Below, in pieces: positions 37,901 through 49,671 of a stretch of 64,000 nt of DNA (the first letter of the stretch is position 1; every line of letters begins with the position of its first letter). This DNA comes from Euwallacea fornicatus (taxonomy: Eukaryota; Arthropoda; Insecta; Coleoptera; Curculionidae), in assembly GCF_040115645.1 (NCBI RefSeq), contig NC_089568.1, forward strand, positions 2,232,001 through 2,296,000. Direction: 5' to 3'. Position numbers and translations under genes: made by a program. The notes beneath the pieces are model-generated. The model ran no database searches and was not told where the DNA came from. It saw only the letters and a program-made list of their open reading frames with translations.

Positions 37901-40900
37901 GAAACACTGTTCAAGTTTGTGAGTAACAAACGTTGAGAAATAGTTAAAAATGAGGGATGTGCGGCTAAACACTAAATAAAATGTTTAATTGCATAAGAAA
38001 TGTTTCAGTTGCTCTATTTTTGGCCCACATGTTTTAGATTTTTTAAATTTGCAATTAAAACGAATAAACCTCAACATGAATGTATTTATTTTTAATTCTA
38101 ATTGGTGATTAAGGCAATAGATTATATTAAATTCACGTTGTTAAATAAAAAAAAGTTTAATTTAAACAATTGCTCTACGTATGAGTGATAGTGCACGCAA
38201 AAATTCATTGAGGCCTCACGACCTGAGCTGGTCTCGCCTCCGAGCTCTATGATTTCGCAATTGAGGTGGCAGAGGACTGTTTACTGCTTATCGCAATAAT
38301 AAATGTTCGAACTCATTCAAGTGGTGTTCTCACAGGATAACCTGACGAATCTTCAAAGTCGCCAGTTACACATAATGCACGATTTAAAACGATCTTCGGT
38401 ATGAATGCTGGTATAGGGCGGTGGTGACTTACTTAATTTAAAACGATAGAGGACATTTAGTAGTTGATAAAAAAAATGTTAAGTTTCCTTAAAGGCTAAA
38501 AATTCTTGCAATCTTAAATAATATTGAGCCGAAGTTTGTGACGTCTTTGGGAGAAAGCAACATGCAGATAGATAACTCACAAACTCGTTTCTCTAATAGC
38601 TCAAAACCACATCTTAATTTTAGTTCGTCTAATGCCACAGGGTTGAATTTATAACGTTACATATTGCATTATTCACACCAACATCAAACTTCATTAACGA
38701 TTTATTTCGCTGCGACGAATCAAACGTCTTAGTATTATTTTGGAAAATAATATAATTTTCAAAGGATAATAACGGAAAGTATTCTCCATTACACGTCCGG
38801 AAATACATTTTCCCACGCGCACCAATTCCCCTGCGGGATGAAGCCGAACACAAGAAGTCATGCAAGCATGACTCAAGCTATTTTCCGGACCCTTAATAAA
38901 ATATTGCTTTTTTGTCTTAAACTTTCGATGAAATATATGCGAATTTGATGCTAATTAATGAACTAAATTAGATTTGAATTCAAAAGTTCGACAGTTTTCG
39001 ATCTAAAGAGCACAAGGGAAAAAGGAAGTTAGTCCGAAAACCATAGATGTTCAGAAAGCAAATTTTTGTGGTGAAAATCTTGGAAAAGCTAGATAAAAAT
39101 TGTTTCAGTTTTCAAAACATATTTAGATTCACGTTCATTAATTATCTAACTAATTTATAAGGATTTTCTGCGATATTACTACCTTTAGAATTGTGTTAAA
39201 ACTACCTGTCATTGTGCGAAAGAACAATGAAACTCTGTTTTTTCTGCGAATTTACTTAAGAAAAATACAGGGTGGTCATTTAGTGCGACCTCGGAAGATT
39301 ATAGCTAAACAATTTAATATTTTGAATTTCTTTTTTTTTGCGTTACATAGAACTCGATTATGGGTACATTCTAAAATTGTCTCCGTTTTCTACAGGGTGT
39401 TCTAAATAAGTGAAAAATATCAAAGTTATGTTTTTTTTTAATGGGATATATTAATATCGTTTTAGATTTCTTGAGAAAAATATATGTAAGTTTCATTAAG
39501 GTTTACTTGTCCTGAATCTTAAGGATTTCGAAATAATTAAGTTCTGTATATGTGGGCTCTTAGTTCATCGTTTGGTTTAGCCATTTTATATATATATTAG
39601 CCATTTTATTTGCATTTAAAAATCGGGATTATGTCATATTTCCTAACGGCAATTGCTATGAATGAGCCATCGAACATCAGTAATTACTGATTATCATTTC
39701 TTCGGCTGTCATATTTCCTTTGTTCCATCCGCAAAATGAAAGAAGAAGGTCAAAGTTAAGAACAATTCGCCTGTGTGGTAAAAACAACGATATTGTTCAA
39801 GCGCAAATGGAGTATCAGAGCATTCATCGGCCACTTCGTGCTAATTTAATTTTTTATCATACAGAAAGGAGCATAGAAAGTTCCTTTCAGGAAGTTGAGG
39901 GTGTACCGAGAACGCGAAATTGAAATTTAAATAAACCTTTTTTTTTTTAATATTGAAATTATTACTTAATCGTAAAGTGAAGATGCCTGAATTACCTACG
40001 AAGCAATTTGCCTGATAAAGAACCACCTCCCCTTCGTTGGCACATTAGTTTCCTTTTCGAAAAAATTTGCAACCTAATAAATCTGATTGAATTCCGGCGA
40101 CACAACGTCTATTTTCCTGTATCATGGTGCGAGTCACGGTACGATTGTAAATTTTAGACTTAAAACAACCCCAGAAAAATAAAGTCCGAAGGTGTTAAAT
40201 CGGGCGACCTAGGTGGCCAATCCAGGTCACCTAACCGGGAAATTACGCGACCAGGGAATATCACGTGCAGTAATGCCATTGTTTCATGCAATGTATGAAA
40301 AGTGGCATCTTCCTGTTGGAACCACACGCCTTCGAGATCAATATCGTCCATGTAAGGCACACGAAACTGGGATGTCGTCCTCCAATATCGTCAGCCATAG
40401 AATGTTTCACATTCGGCACTTGTGAATTTTGAGTCGTCAGTAATTATTTATTTAAAACAAAAACGGCCATCTTGGTTGGTATTAAAGTGCAATTTGATTA
40501 TGTTACTTCCAAATTAATTTATTACTTCCAAGTAAATTGATAAATAAAAATTACTTCGGTTTATTCGTGGCAACTGTGATTTGGAGAAACAATATAATCT
40601 CGATTTTTGTATAAAAATGCCGAAACATTTGGCCAAACCTAATGTGAATATGTTATATGTTGTTGAAATCTGAAAATAGAGATATATTCACTCTCATTAA
40701 AATATACAGGTTGTTGCATTATCTGGCCTTGTCTCCTTTTTTCACTTTGCAATATTTATCTCTTATGTTACATAACGATTTCTGGCGTTTCAGGATAAAC
40801 CCTCCAACTTTTATCTTTGAATTTTTCCTTTTTGTTAATATAAAAATAATAAGCGCTGTCTAAATATCGGACCAACATGTGACCACATGAGAATGCGCGG

Positions 40901-43900
40901 CGCGGATATCTTGGAAAAAGCAAGAGATTCATTGATGATTAAATGCTAAAAAGGTTGCAGTTTAAGAGCTTAAAATGGTGGTTAAAATCGCTACTTTATC
41001 TGAGACACTTCAGCCACATCAAACTTATTTTTATTAGCTCTGATAAAACGATCCAGGGCGATCCTTTGAACTTCTCCAGGTTCTGTTTGGAACAAAATGC
41101 CGAGTACGGCTTATTTCCAGATAAACCCAGAGACTCGCTTAATCCGCCAATGAGGCCGAGAGAAATCGTTACTTTATTAAGATTTTCTATTGTTAGCAGA
41201 CTTCATCGGGGTAACGATATCGATTCCGTCGGTAATAAATTGTGGTCAGCAGTATTCGCATTGAGAAATTGACTAAGTGAAAAATTTTTCAGTGAAAGGC
41301 AACTTTGTTTTTAATTAAAAATTTTAGCAGATTTATTACGTCAGAATAAATGGGCATAAATCGTCTCCAGAAGTCTTACAAACTCAAAAATATTTGTATT
41401 CTTTTGTAATCATTTGGGCTTTGCATTTCGGTAGTGCTTTAACCTTACGTTTGCCTGCTTCTCTTCTGTTTGCAGATGCTTCAAGGCCCGCAGTATCACC
41501 CCCGATATCGAAGCAAATTTACATTTGTTTACATTGAACTTTACATTTTTTTTTCGCCGCTTTAACAATCTCTCTCGGCTTCATCGTTCGACCTCCCGAA
41601 GTATTAAAATAAATTAATGAATCGTTGAATTATAAGGGCTCGTTCCTGAAAATATTTGCCGCACTTGCATTTGAACATTTTCTGGAACTGATTTCTTCCG
41701 ACGGACGTTTTTAAAAAAACAAATTCGGCCGAATGGATTAATAAATGTACACAATTTAGCGCTTTCAAGATCTTGTTGGATATGCCAAAATCCATCACAA
41801 AAGCTAATCCGTTTCATCCACTATGACGTTAATTTGGGAACTCGTAAACTGTGAGAGATACAGTGACTGATATTTTTTCAGCATCTCCACGGTTTTCTAC
41901 CCAAAAAATAATCTCAAAAATAGGTTTTTTTTTTAAATTAACCGAACACCCGGTGTTTTTCCCATAGAAATATTCTTTCAGCTTCAAACTAACAACTGAT
42001 TTGAGAACTGGGCGATTGCGTAAAAACAGGAAGTTTTCATTATCGTTATAAATATTTTCATATCATGTAATAGACGGGAATAGACGTCTAATCCAAGTAT
42101 TAAAAATTTTTACATACGGATTTGTACGTTTTCGAGCCAGACATTAAGGTGCGGTAACTGTATACATTTGTCAATACCAAGGTGTAAAAATGAATTTATT
42201 GCCAGTATTTAACATTACGGAAACTAGCGAAGAAATCCGCTCACATAGCAGTCAAATATGAAAAAATACCTGCGGAGTGACATAAGCTTTCTGTAGCCCG
42301 AACAAATTTTAAAATATAAAATAACAAATACGGTAAAAGTTCGTCAAAACCTCCAATAAAATGATTAAATTTATAATAATTTTGTCCCGCTATATCACAA
42401 GAGTGTTAATATTATCTAAGTACCCATTTGCAACCATAACGAACTTGATTTTTAGGGTTCAGAGGTGTAAAACATAAACCAAATGAACTCGACTGCCCTT
42501 GTGACTATAAAAAATTCGAAAGGTCGTCCCAGTTAGGATGCCTGCGCGTTATGTACCTAGATGGTGAGTCATATCTAAAAAAAAATTGACGTTAAATCAA
42601 TTTATTGCATTTAGGTCCAAAGGTAAAATCTGCCAAAATTTGTGTAAAAACGGATAATGCCCAAAAAGCCTGCAGTGAGTATCAAAAAAAGTACGTACAA
42701 ATATTGTACTGCAGTATACAGCACGGTAAAATATACCGAGGAAAAAGACACGCCGATCTATACAACATATATGATGATGATAAACAAAAAATGAATATGT
42801 TCAATAAACATCAGGATAGCTCAGAAGCTATATATACTGGATATCCCAAGGCAATAATCAGCTCAAAACTAACAACTCTCATGCAATCTGATTCCATCAT
42901 TGCCGATCCCATTATAATAGAAAGTTTCCCTGCCACCACTACGACAGATATCGATTCAACCACTGACGATTCAAGTACAACAGAGGGGCCCACCGACGCC
43001 ACTACGACAGATGTGGTTTCAACTACTGACGATCCAACTACAACGGACGGTCCCACCGACGCCACTACGACAGATGTGGTTCCAACCACTGACGATCCAA
43101 CTACAACAGAGGGTCCCACCGACGCCACAACGACAGATGTGGTTCCAACCACTGACGATCCAACTACAACGGAGGGTCCCACCGACGCCACTACGACAGA
43201 TGTGGTTTCAACTACTGACGATCCAACTACAACGGACGGTCCCACCGACGCCACTACGACAGATGTGGTTTCAACTACTGACGATCCAACTACAACGGAC
43301 GGTCCCACCGACGCCACTACGACAGATGTGGTTCCAACCACTGACGATCCAACTACAACAGAGGGTCCCACCGACGCCACTCCGACAGATGTGGTTCCAA
43401 CCACTGACGATCCAACTACAACAGAGGGTCCCACCGACGCCACAACGACAGATGTGGTTCCAACCACTGACGATCCAACTACAACGGAGGGTCCCACCGA
43501 CGCCACTACGACAGATGTGGTTCCAACCACTGACGATTCAAGTACAACAGAGGGGCCCACCGACGCCACTACGACAGATGTGGTTCCAACTACTGACGAT
43601 CCAACTACAACGGAGGATCCCACCGACGCCACAACGACAGATGTGGTTCCAACCACTGACGATCCAACTACAACGGAGGGTCCCACCGACGCCACTACGA
43701 CAGATGTAGTTCCAACCACTGACGATCCAACTACAACGGAGGGTCCCACCGACGCCACTACGACAGATGTAGTTCCAACCACTGACGATTCAAGTACAAC
43801 AGAGGGGCCCACCGACGCCACTACGACAGATGTGGTTCCAACCACTGACGATTCAAGTACAACAGAGGGGCCCACCGACGCCACTACGACAGATGTGGTT

Positions 43901-46900
43901 CCAACCACTGACGATTCAAGTACAACAGAGGGGCCCACCGACGCCACTACGACAGATGTGGTTCCAACCACTGACGATTCATGTACAACAGAGGGGCCCA
44001 CCGACGCCACTACGACAGATGTGGTTCCAACTACTGACGATCCAACTACAACGGAGGATCCCACCGACGCCACAACGACAGATGTGGTTCCAACCACTGA
44101 CGATCCAACTACAACGGAGGGTCCCACCGACGCCACTACGACAGATGTAGTTCCAACCACTGACGATCCAACTACAACGGAGGGTCCCACCGACGCCACT
44201 ACGACAGATGTAGTTCCAACCACTGACGATTCAAGTACAACAGAGGGGCCCACCGACGCCACTACGACAGATGTGGTTCCAACCACTGACGATTCAAGTA
44301 CAACAGAGGGGCCCACCGACGCCACTACGACAGATGTGGTTCCAACCACTGACGATTCAAGTACAACAGAGGGGCCCACCGACGCCACTACGACAGATGT
44401 GGTTCCAACCACTGACGATTCAAGTACAACAGAGGGGCCCACCGACGCCACTACGACAGATGTGGTTCCAACCACTGACGATTCAAGTACAACAGAGGGG
44501 CCCACCGACGCCACTACGACAGATGTGGTTCCAACCACTGACGATTCATGTACAACAGAGGGGCCCACCGACGCCACTACGACAGATGTGGTTCCAACTA
44601 CTGACGATCCAACTACAACGGAGGATCCCACCGACGCCACAACGACAGATGTGGTTCCAACCACTGACGATCCAACTACAACGGAGGGTCCCACCGACGC
44701 CACTACGACAGATGTAGTTCCAACCACTGACGATCCAACTACAACGGAGGGTCCCACCGACGCCACTACGACAGATGTGGTTCCAACTACTGACGATCCA
44801 ACTACAACGGAGGATCCCACCGACGCCACAACGACAGATGTGGTTCCAACCACTGACGATCCAACTACAACGGAGGGTCCCACCGACGCCACTACGACAG
44901 ATGTAGTTCCAACCACTGACGATCCAACTACAACGGAGGGTCCCACCGACGCCACTACGACAGATGTAGTTCCAACCACTGACGATTTAAGTACAACAGA
45001 GGGGCCCACCGACGCCACTACGACAGATGTGGTTCCAACCACTGACGATTCAAGTACAACAGAGGGGCCCACCGACGCCACTACGACAGATGTGGTTCCA
45101 ACCACTGACGATCCAACTACAACGGAGGGTCCCACCGACGCCACTACGACAGATGTGGTTCCAACTACTGACGATCCAACTACAACGGAGGGTCCCACCG
45201 ACGCCACTACGACAGATGTGGTTCCAACCACTGACGATCCAACTACAACGGAGGGTCCCACCGACGCCACTACGACAGATGTGGTTCCAACCACTGACGA
45301 TTCAAGTACAACAGAGGGGCCCACCGACGCCACTACGACAGATGTGGTTCCAACCACTGACGATTCAAGTACAACAGAGGGGCCCACCGACGCCACTACG
45401 ACAGATGTAGTTCCAACCACTGACGATTCAAGTACAACAGAGGGGCCCACCGACGCCACTACGACAGATGTGGTTCCAACCACTGACGATTCAAGTACAA
45501 CAGAGGGGCCCACCGACGCCACTACGACAGATGTGGTTCCAACCACTGACGATTCATGTACAACAGAGGGGCCCACCGACGCCACTACGACAGATGTGGT
45601 TCCAACTACTGACGATCCAACTACAACGGAGGATCCCACCGACGCCACAACGACAGATGTGGTTCCAACCACTGACGATCCAACTACAACGGAGGGTCCC
45701 ACCGACGCCACTACGACAGATGTAGTTCCAACCACTGACGATCCAACTACAACGGAGGGTCCCACCGACGCCACTACGACAGATGTGGTTCCAACTACTG
45801 ACGATCCAACTACAACGGAGGATCCCACCGACGCCACAACGACAGATGTGGTTCCAACCACTGACGATCCAACTACAACGGAGGGTCCCACCGACGCCAC
45901 TACGACAGATGTAGTTCCAACCACTGACGATCCAACTACAACGGAGGGTCCCACCGACGCCACTACGACAGATGTAGTTCCAACCACTGACGATTCAAGT
46001 ACAACAGAGGGGCCCACCGACGCCACTACGACAGATGTGGTTCCAACCACTGACGATTCAAGTACAACAGAGGGGCCCACCGACGCCACTACGACAGATG
46101 TGGTTCCAACCACTGACGATCCAACTACAACGGAGGGTCCCACCGACGCCACTACGACAGATGTGGTTCCAACTACTGACGATCCAACTACAACGGAGGG
46201 TCCCACCGACGCCACTACGACAGATGTAGTTCCAACCACTGACGATTCAAGTACAACAGAGGGGCCCACCGACGCCACTACGACAGATGTAGTTCCAACC
46301 ACTGACGATCCAACTACAACGGAAGGTCCCACCGACGCCACTACGACAGATGTGGTTCCAACCACTGACGATTCAAGTACAACAGAGGGGCCCACCGACG
46401 CCACTACGACAGATGTGGTTCCAACAACTGACGATCCAACTACAACGGAGGGTCCCACCGACGCCACTACGACAGATGTGGTTCCAACTACTGACGATCC
46501 AACTACAACGGAGGGTCCCACCGACGCCACTACGACAGATGTAGTTCCAACCACTGACGATTCAAGTACAACAGAGGGGCCCACCGACGCCACTACGACA
46601 GATGTGGTTCCAACCACTGACGATTCAAGTACAACAGAGGGGCCCACCGACGCCACTACGACAGATGTGGTTCCAACCACTGACGATTCAAGTACAACAG
46701 AGGGGCCCACCGACGCCACTACGACAGATGTAGTTCCAACCACTGACGATCCAACTACAACGGAAGGTCCCACCGACGCCACTACGACAGATGTGGTTCC
46801 AACCACTGACGATTCAAGTACAACAGAGGGGCCCACCGACGCCACTACGACAGATGTGGTTCCAACAACTGACGATCCAACTACAACGGAGGGTCCCACC

Positions 46901-49267
46901 GACGCCACTACGACAGATGTGGTTCCAACTACTGACGATCCAACTACAACGGAGGGTCCCACCGACGCCACTACGACAGATGTAGTTCCAACCACTGACG
47001 ATTCAAGTACAACAGAGGGGCCCACCGACGCCACTACGACAGATGTAGTTCCAACCACTGACGATCCAACTACAACGGAGGGTCCCACCGACGCCACTAC
47101 GACAGATGTGGTTCCAACTACTGACGATCCAACTACAACGGAGGGTCCCACCGACGCCACTACGACAGATGTAGTTCCAACCACTGACGATTCAAGTACA
47201 ACAGAGGGTCCCACCGACGCCACTACGACAGATGTAGTTCCAACCACTGACGATTCAAGTACAACAGAGGGGCCCACCGACGCCACTACGACAGATGTAG
47301 TTCCAACCACTGACGATCCAACTACAACGGAGGGTCCCACCGACGCCACTACGACAGATGTGGTTCCAACTACTGACGATCCAACTACAACGGAGGATCC
47401 CACCGACGCCACAACGACAGATGTGGTTCCAACCACTGACGATCCAACTACAACGGAGGGTCCCACCGACACCACTACGACAGATGTAGTTCCAACCACT
47501 GACGATCCAACTACAACGGAGGGTCCCACCGACGCCACTACGACAGATGTAGTTCCAACCACTGACGATCCAACTACAACGGAGGGTCCCACCGACGCCA
47601 CTACGACAGATGTAGTTCCAACCACTGACGATTCAAGTACAACAGAGGGGCCCACCGACGCCACTACGACAGATGTGGTTCCAACCACTGACGATTCAAG
47701 TACAACAGAGGGGCCCACCGACGCCACTACGACAGATGTGGTTCCAACCACTGACGATTCAAGTACAACAGAGGGGCCCACCGACGCCACTACGACAGAT
47801 GTGGTTCCAACCACTGACGATTCAAGTACAACAGAGGGGCCCACCGACGCCACTACGACAGATGTGGTTCCAACCACTGACGATTCAAGTACAACAGAGG
47901 GGCCCACCGACGCCACTACGACAGATGTGGTTCCAACCACTGACGATTCAAGTACAACAGAGGGGCCCACCGACGCCACTACGACAGATGTGGTTCCAAC
48001 CACTGACGATCCAACTACAACGGAGGGTCCCACCGACGTCACTACGACAGATGTGGTTCCAACCACTGACGATCCAACTACAACGGAGGGTCCCACCGAC
48101 GCCACTACGACAGATGTGGTTCCAACCACTGACGATTCAAGTACAACAGAGGGGCCCACCGACGCCACTACGACAGATGTGGTTCCAACCACTGACGATC
48201 CAACTACAACGGAGGGTCCCACCGACGCCACTACGACAGATGTGGTTCCAACTACTGACGATCCAACTACAACGGAGGGTCCCACCGACGTCACTACGAC
48301 AGATGTGGTTCCAACCACTGACGATTCAAGTACAACAGAGGGGCCCACCGACGCCACTACAACAGATGTGGTTCCAACCACTGACGATTCAAGTACGACA
48401 GACGGGCCCACCGACGCCACTACGACAGATGTGGTTCCAACCACTGACGATTCAAGTACGACAGACGGGCCCACCGACGCCACTACGACAGATGTGGTTC
48501 CAACCACTGACGATTCAACTACTACAACCGATGTGTATACTACCACCTGGGGACCAACCACCTCGACGGTTCCGGATTCTATCAGTACCGATTCCATTAC
48601 AACGGAGAGTTCAATTGAAAGCAGTGCTACAAATTTAGTTTCTACTTCTTATGATTCAACTGTAACAGAGTTTCCAAGTGTGATCACTTCAGATGGAGGT
48701 TTAACATCCCCAAGTTCTAGCATGATTACATCAGAAGGTATAACAACAAAAACGAATGAGTCCACTATTGGGACATCTCGCATTACCAATTTTAAAATAT
48801 CTGTTTCAGAACCTGAACAAACGACTAATGTAACTACCTCAAGTGCAACACCATCTGTGACAACACCCACAGAAATTCTTTCTACCACAACGGTGGAGAC
48901 TCCTACTACCACATCAAAGGAAACGGTTATTACGACATCGACAGAAGCTTCTACTTCCGGCCCAACGCAAACTACTACGACTACAACAACGGAAACTTCT
49001 TCCACAACAATCGTAATTCCTACTGCCGAAACATCATCTTCTACTGTCACCGTAACGGAAACTCCACCTTCAGCATCAACTAAAACTTCTATTAACACCA
49101 CAATGACATCTCTTTCTACTACAACAGCAGGAAATACCGAACCTACACCTTCTAGTAGTACAACTGTAAGGACACCACGGCCTCCACCAAATAGTAGTGC
49201 GTCTATAGTGGTTCCATTTGATTGGGCTATAATATTGAGTTTCTTTTTATTTTTATACAGGATGTAG
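34969..49267 (+). CDS. Giant secreted Thr/Asp/Pro-repeat mucin with GPI-type tail
   Basis: Three exons: 34969-35023, 42456-42563 and 42615-49267 (stop TAG). Exon 1 (55 nt, ATGAAGCTT) encodes the signal peptide MKLVGILFLVAVFIWRGS and ends in phase 1. Exon 2 begins with two bases that complete that codon. Exon 3 restores frame at GPKVKSAKIC. The predicted length is about 2271 residues. After a short Cys-containing region (CPCDYKKF, KICVKTDNAQKACSEY) comes an array of about 88 copies of a 21-residue repeat (TDVVPTTDDPTTTEGP type). A Ser/Thr-rich segment and a hydrophobic end (VVPFDWAIILSFFLFLYRM), as in GPI-anchored mucins, follow. The repeat domain is probably heavily O-glycosylated and very acidic. 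No known domain was recognised in the N-terminal part. The exon 1 link across 7.4 kb is inferred from phase and architecture; exon 3 is secure. Confidence 0.75.
35516..36261 (-). mobile_element. 746-bp IS630-like element with DUF4817-type N-terminal fragment
   Basis: Terminal inverted repeats of about 120 bp (CAGGGTGTTTCCTAGCTACG against a near-perfect reverse copy at 36261), with TA on both sides. The - strand encodes YTNQEMANMVFVYGLADGE, AARRIYMKSFPNHQTF, and RRTPEVEEEILRRIEGNPGT, the helix-turn-helix N-terminal part of insect transposases (DUF4817 family, from memory). The DDE catalytic domain is missing, so this is an internally deleted, non-autonomous copy. The close match of the ends suggests it is younger than its neighbours. 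Confidence 0.85.
36930..37980 (+). pseudogene. Tc1-like transposase relic
   Basis: The + strand frame 36961-37458 encodes a helix-turn-helix pair (CKIAKGLNLNESIVSRVISI), LPKRGPKRKTDKDVDRRV and SASHIQQELCVSVSVNTMKR, the usual Tc1 N-terminal order. Downstream frames are broken by stops, with remnants of the catalytic region near 37560-37800. Ends were not resolved. Confidence 0.65.
39391..40440 (-). mobile_element. 3' half of an IS630-like transposon
   Basis: The - strand encodes MDDIDLEGVWFQQEDATFHT and LDWPPRSPDLTPSDF, the second and third acidic blocks of an IS630/Tc1-type DDE transposase. The usual QQDGA is altered to QQEDA. A degraded C-terminus continues to about 39840. The end TACAGGGTGTTCTAAATAAG at 39391 looks like its terminal repeat. 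The N-terminal half is absent. Another TACAGGGTGG end lies at about 39269. Confidence 0.7.
42964..48518 (+). repeat. 63-bp coding minisatellite, about 88 copies
   Basis: The unit is 63 bp, encoding TTDVVPTTDD followed by PTTTEG or SSTTEG and PTDAT. There are two main unit types (DDPTTTEGP and DDSSTTEGP) and rarer variants: EDP, TDGP, a DDLSTT copy, and DDSCTT copies with a cysteine. Larger blocks are repeated: the SC-type unit occurs at 43982, 44549 and 45557, which are 567 bp (9 units) and 1008 bp (16 units) apart. All three + strand frames and one - strand frame stay open, a property of a unit whose length is a multiple of three. Confidence 0.95.
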
Positions 49268-49671
49268 TCTTTTTGTAATACATATGCTGTGAGAAATTTA
49301 GGGATCTCGTTTTGATACACATTATTTTGTGTTGATATTAGTCATAATTTGTTTTTTAGTCTCTTGTGATAGGAAGTAAGCAAAATGTTGAGTTATTGAC
49401 GTTGATCTTTATGGACTGTGATACTAGTTCGTAAATTAGAATATGATAGCTGCTGATGTATTTTCACACCGCTCGTACGTAATTTATAAGTTTATAGAAG
49501 TTAAAGTAAAATACTGAGTAAATAAGTAATAATAATTATCATTATTATCATTTTATTACAATAATTGTAAATTCATTTTTGGACAAACGGACCACTCACT
49601 GATATCAACTAATCGTGGAGCTTAAGCAAAGTCTACACATGCATGATTTATTAGGGCCAATGATTCACATA

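Larger units (their letters stand above)
35024..42455 (+). other. 7.4-kb first intron of the giant mucin gene
   Basis: It runs from the donor CAG/GTACTT to the acceptor GATTTTTAG. It contains an IS630-like element (35516-36261), a Tc1-like relic (about 36930-37980) and a 3' fragment of another IS630-like element (39391-40440). The remaining stretches, 37981-39390 and 40441-42455, show no recognisable feature. Confidence 0.6.

Noticed and set aside
39720..39923. + strand frame resembling a transposase N-terminus
   Set aside because: It is antisense to the C-terminal region of the IS630-like fragment at 39391-40440, which explains it better.
42811..48597. 1928-codon antisense ORF through the giant mucin repeat
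   Set aside because: It is a by-product of a 63-bp repeat that lacks stops in this frame; it has Val/Ser/Gly repeats, no domain, no splice logic, and the + strand gene explains the locus.
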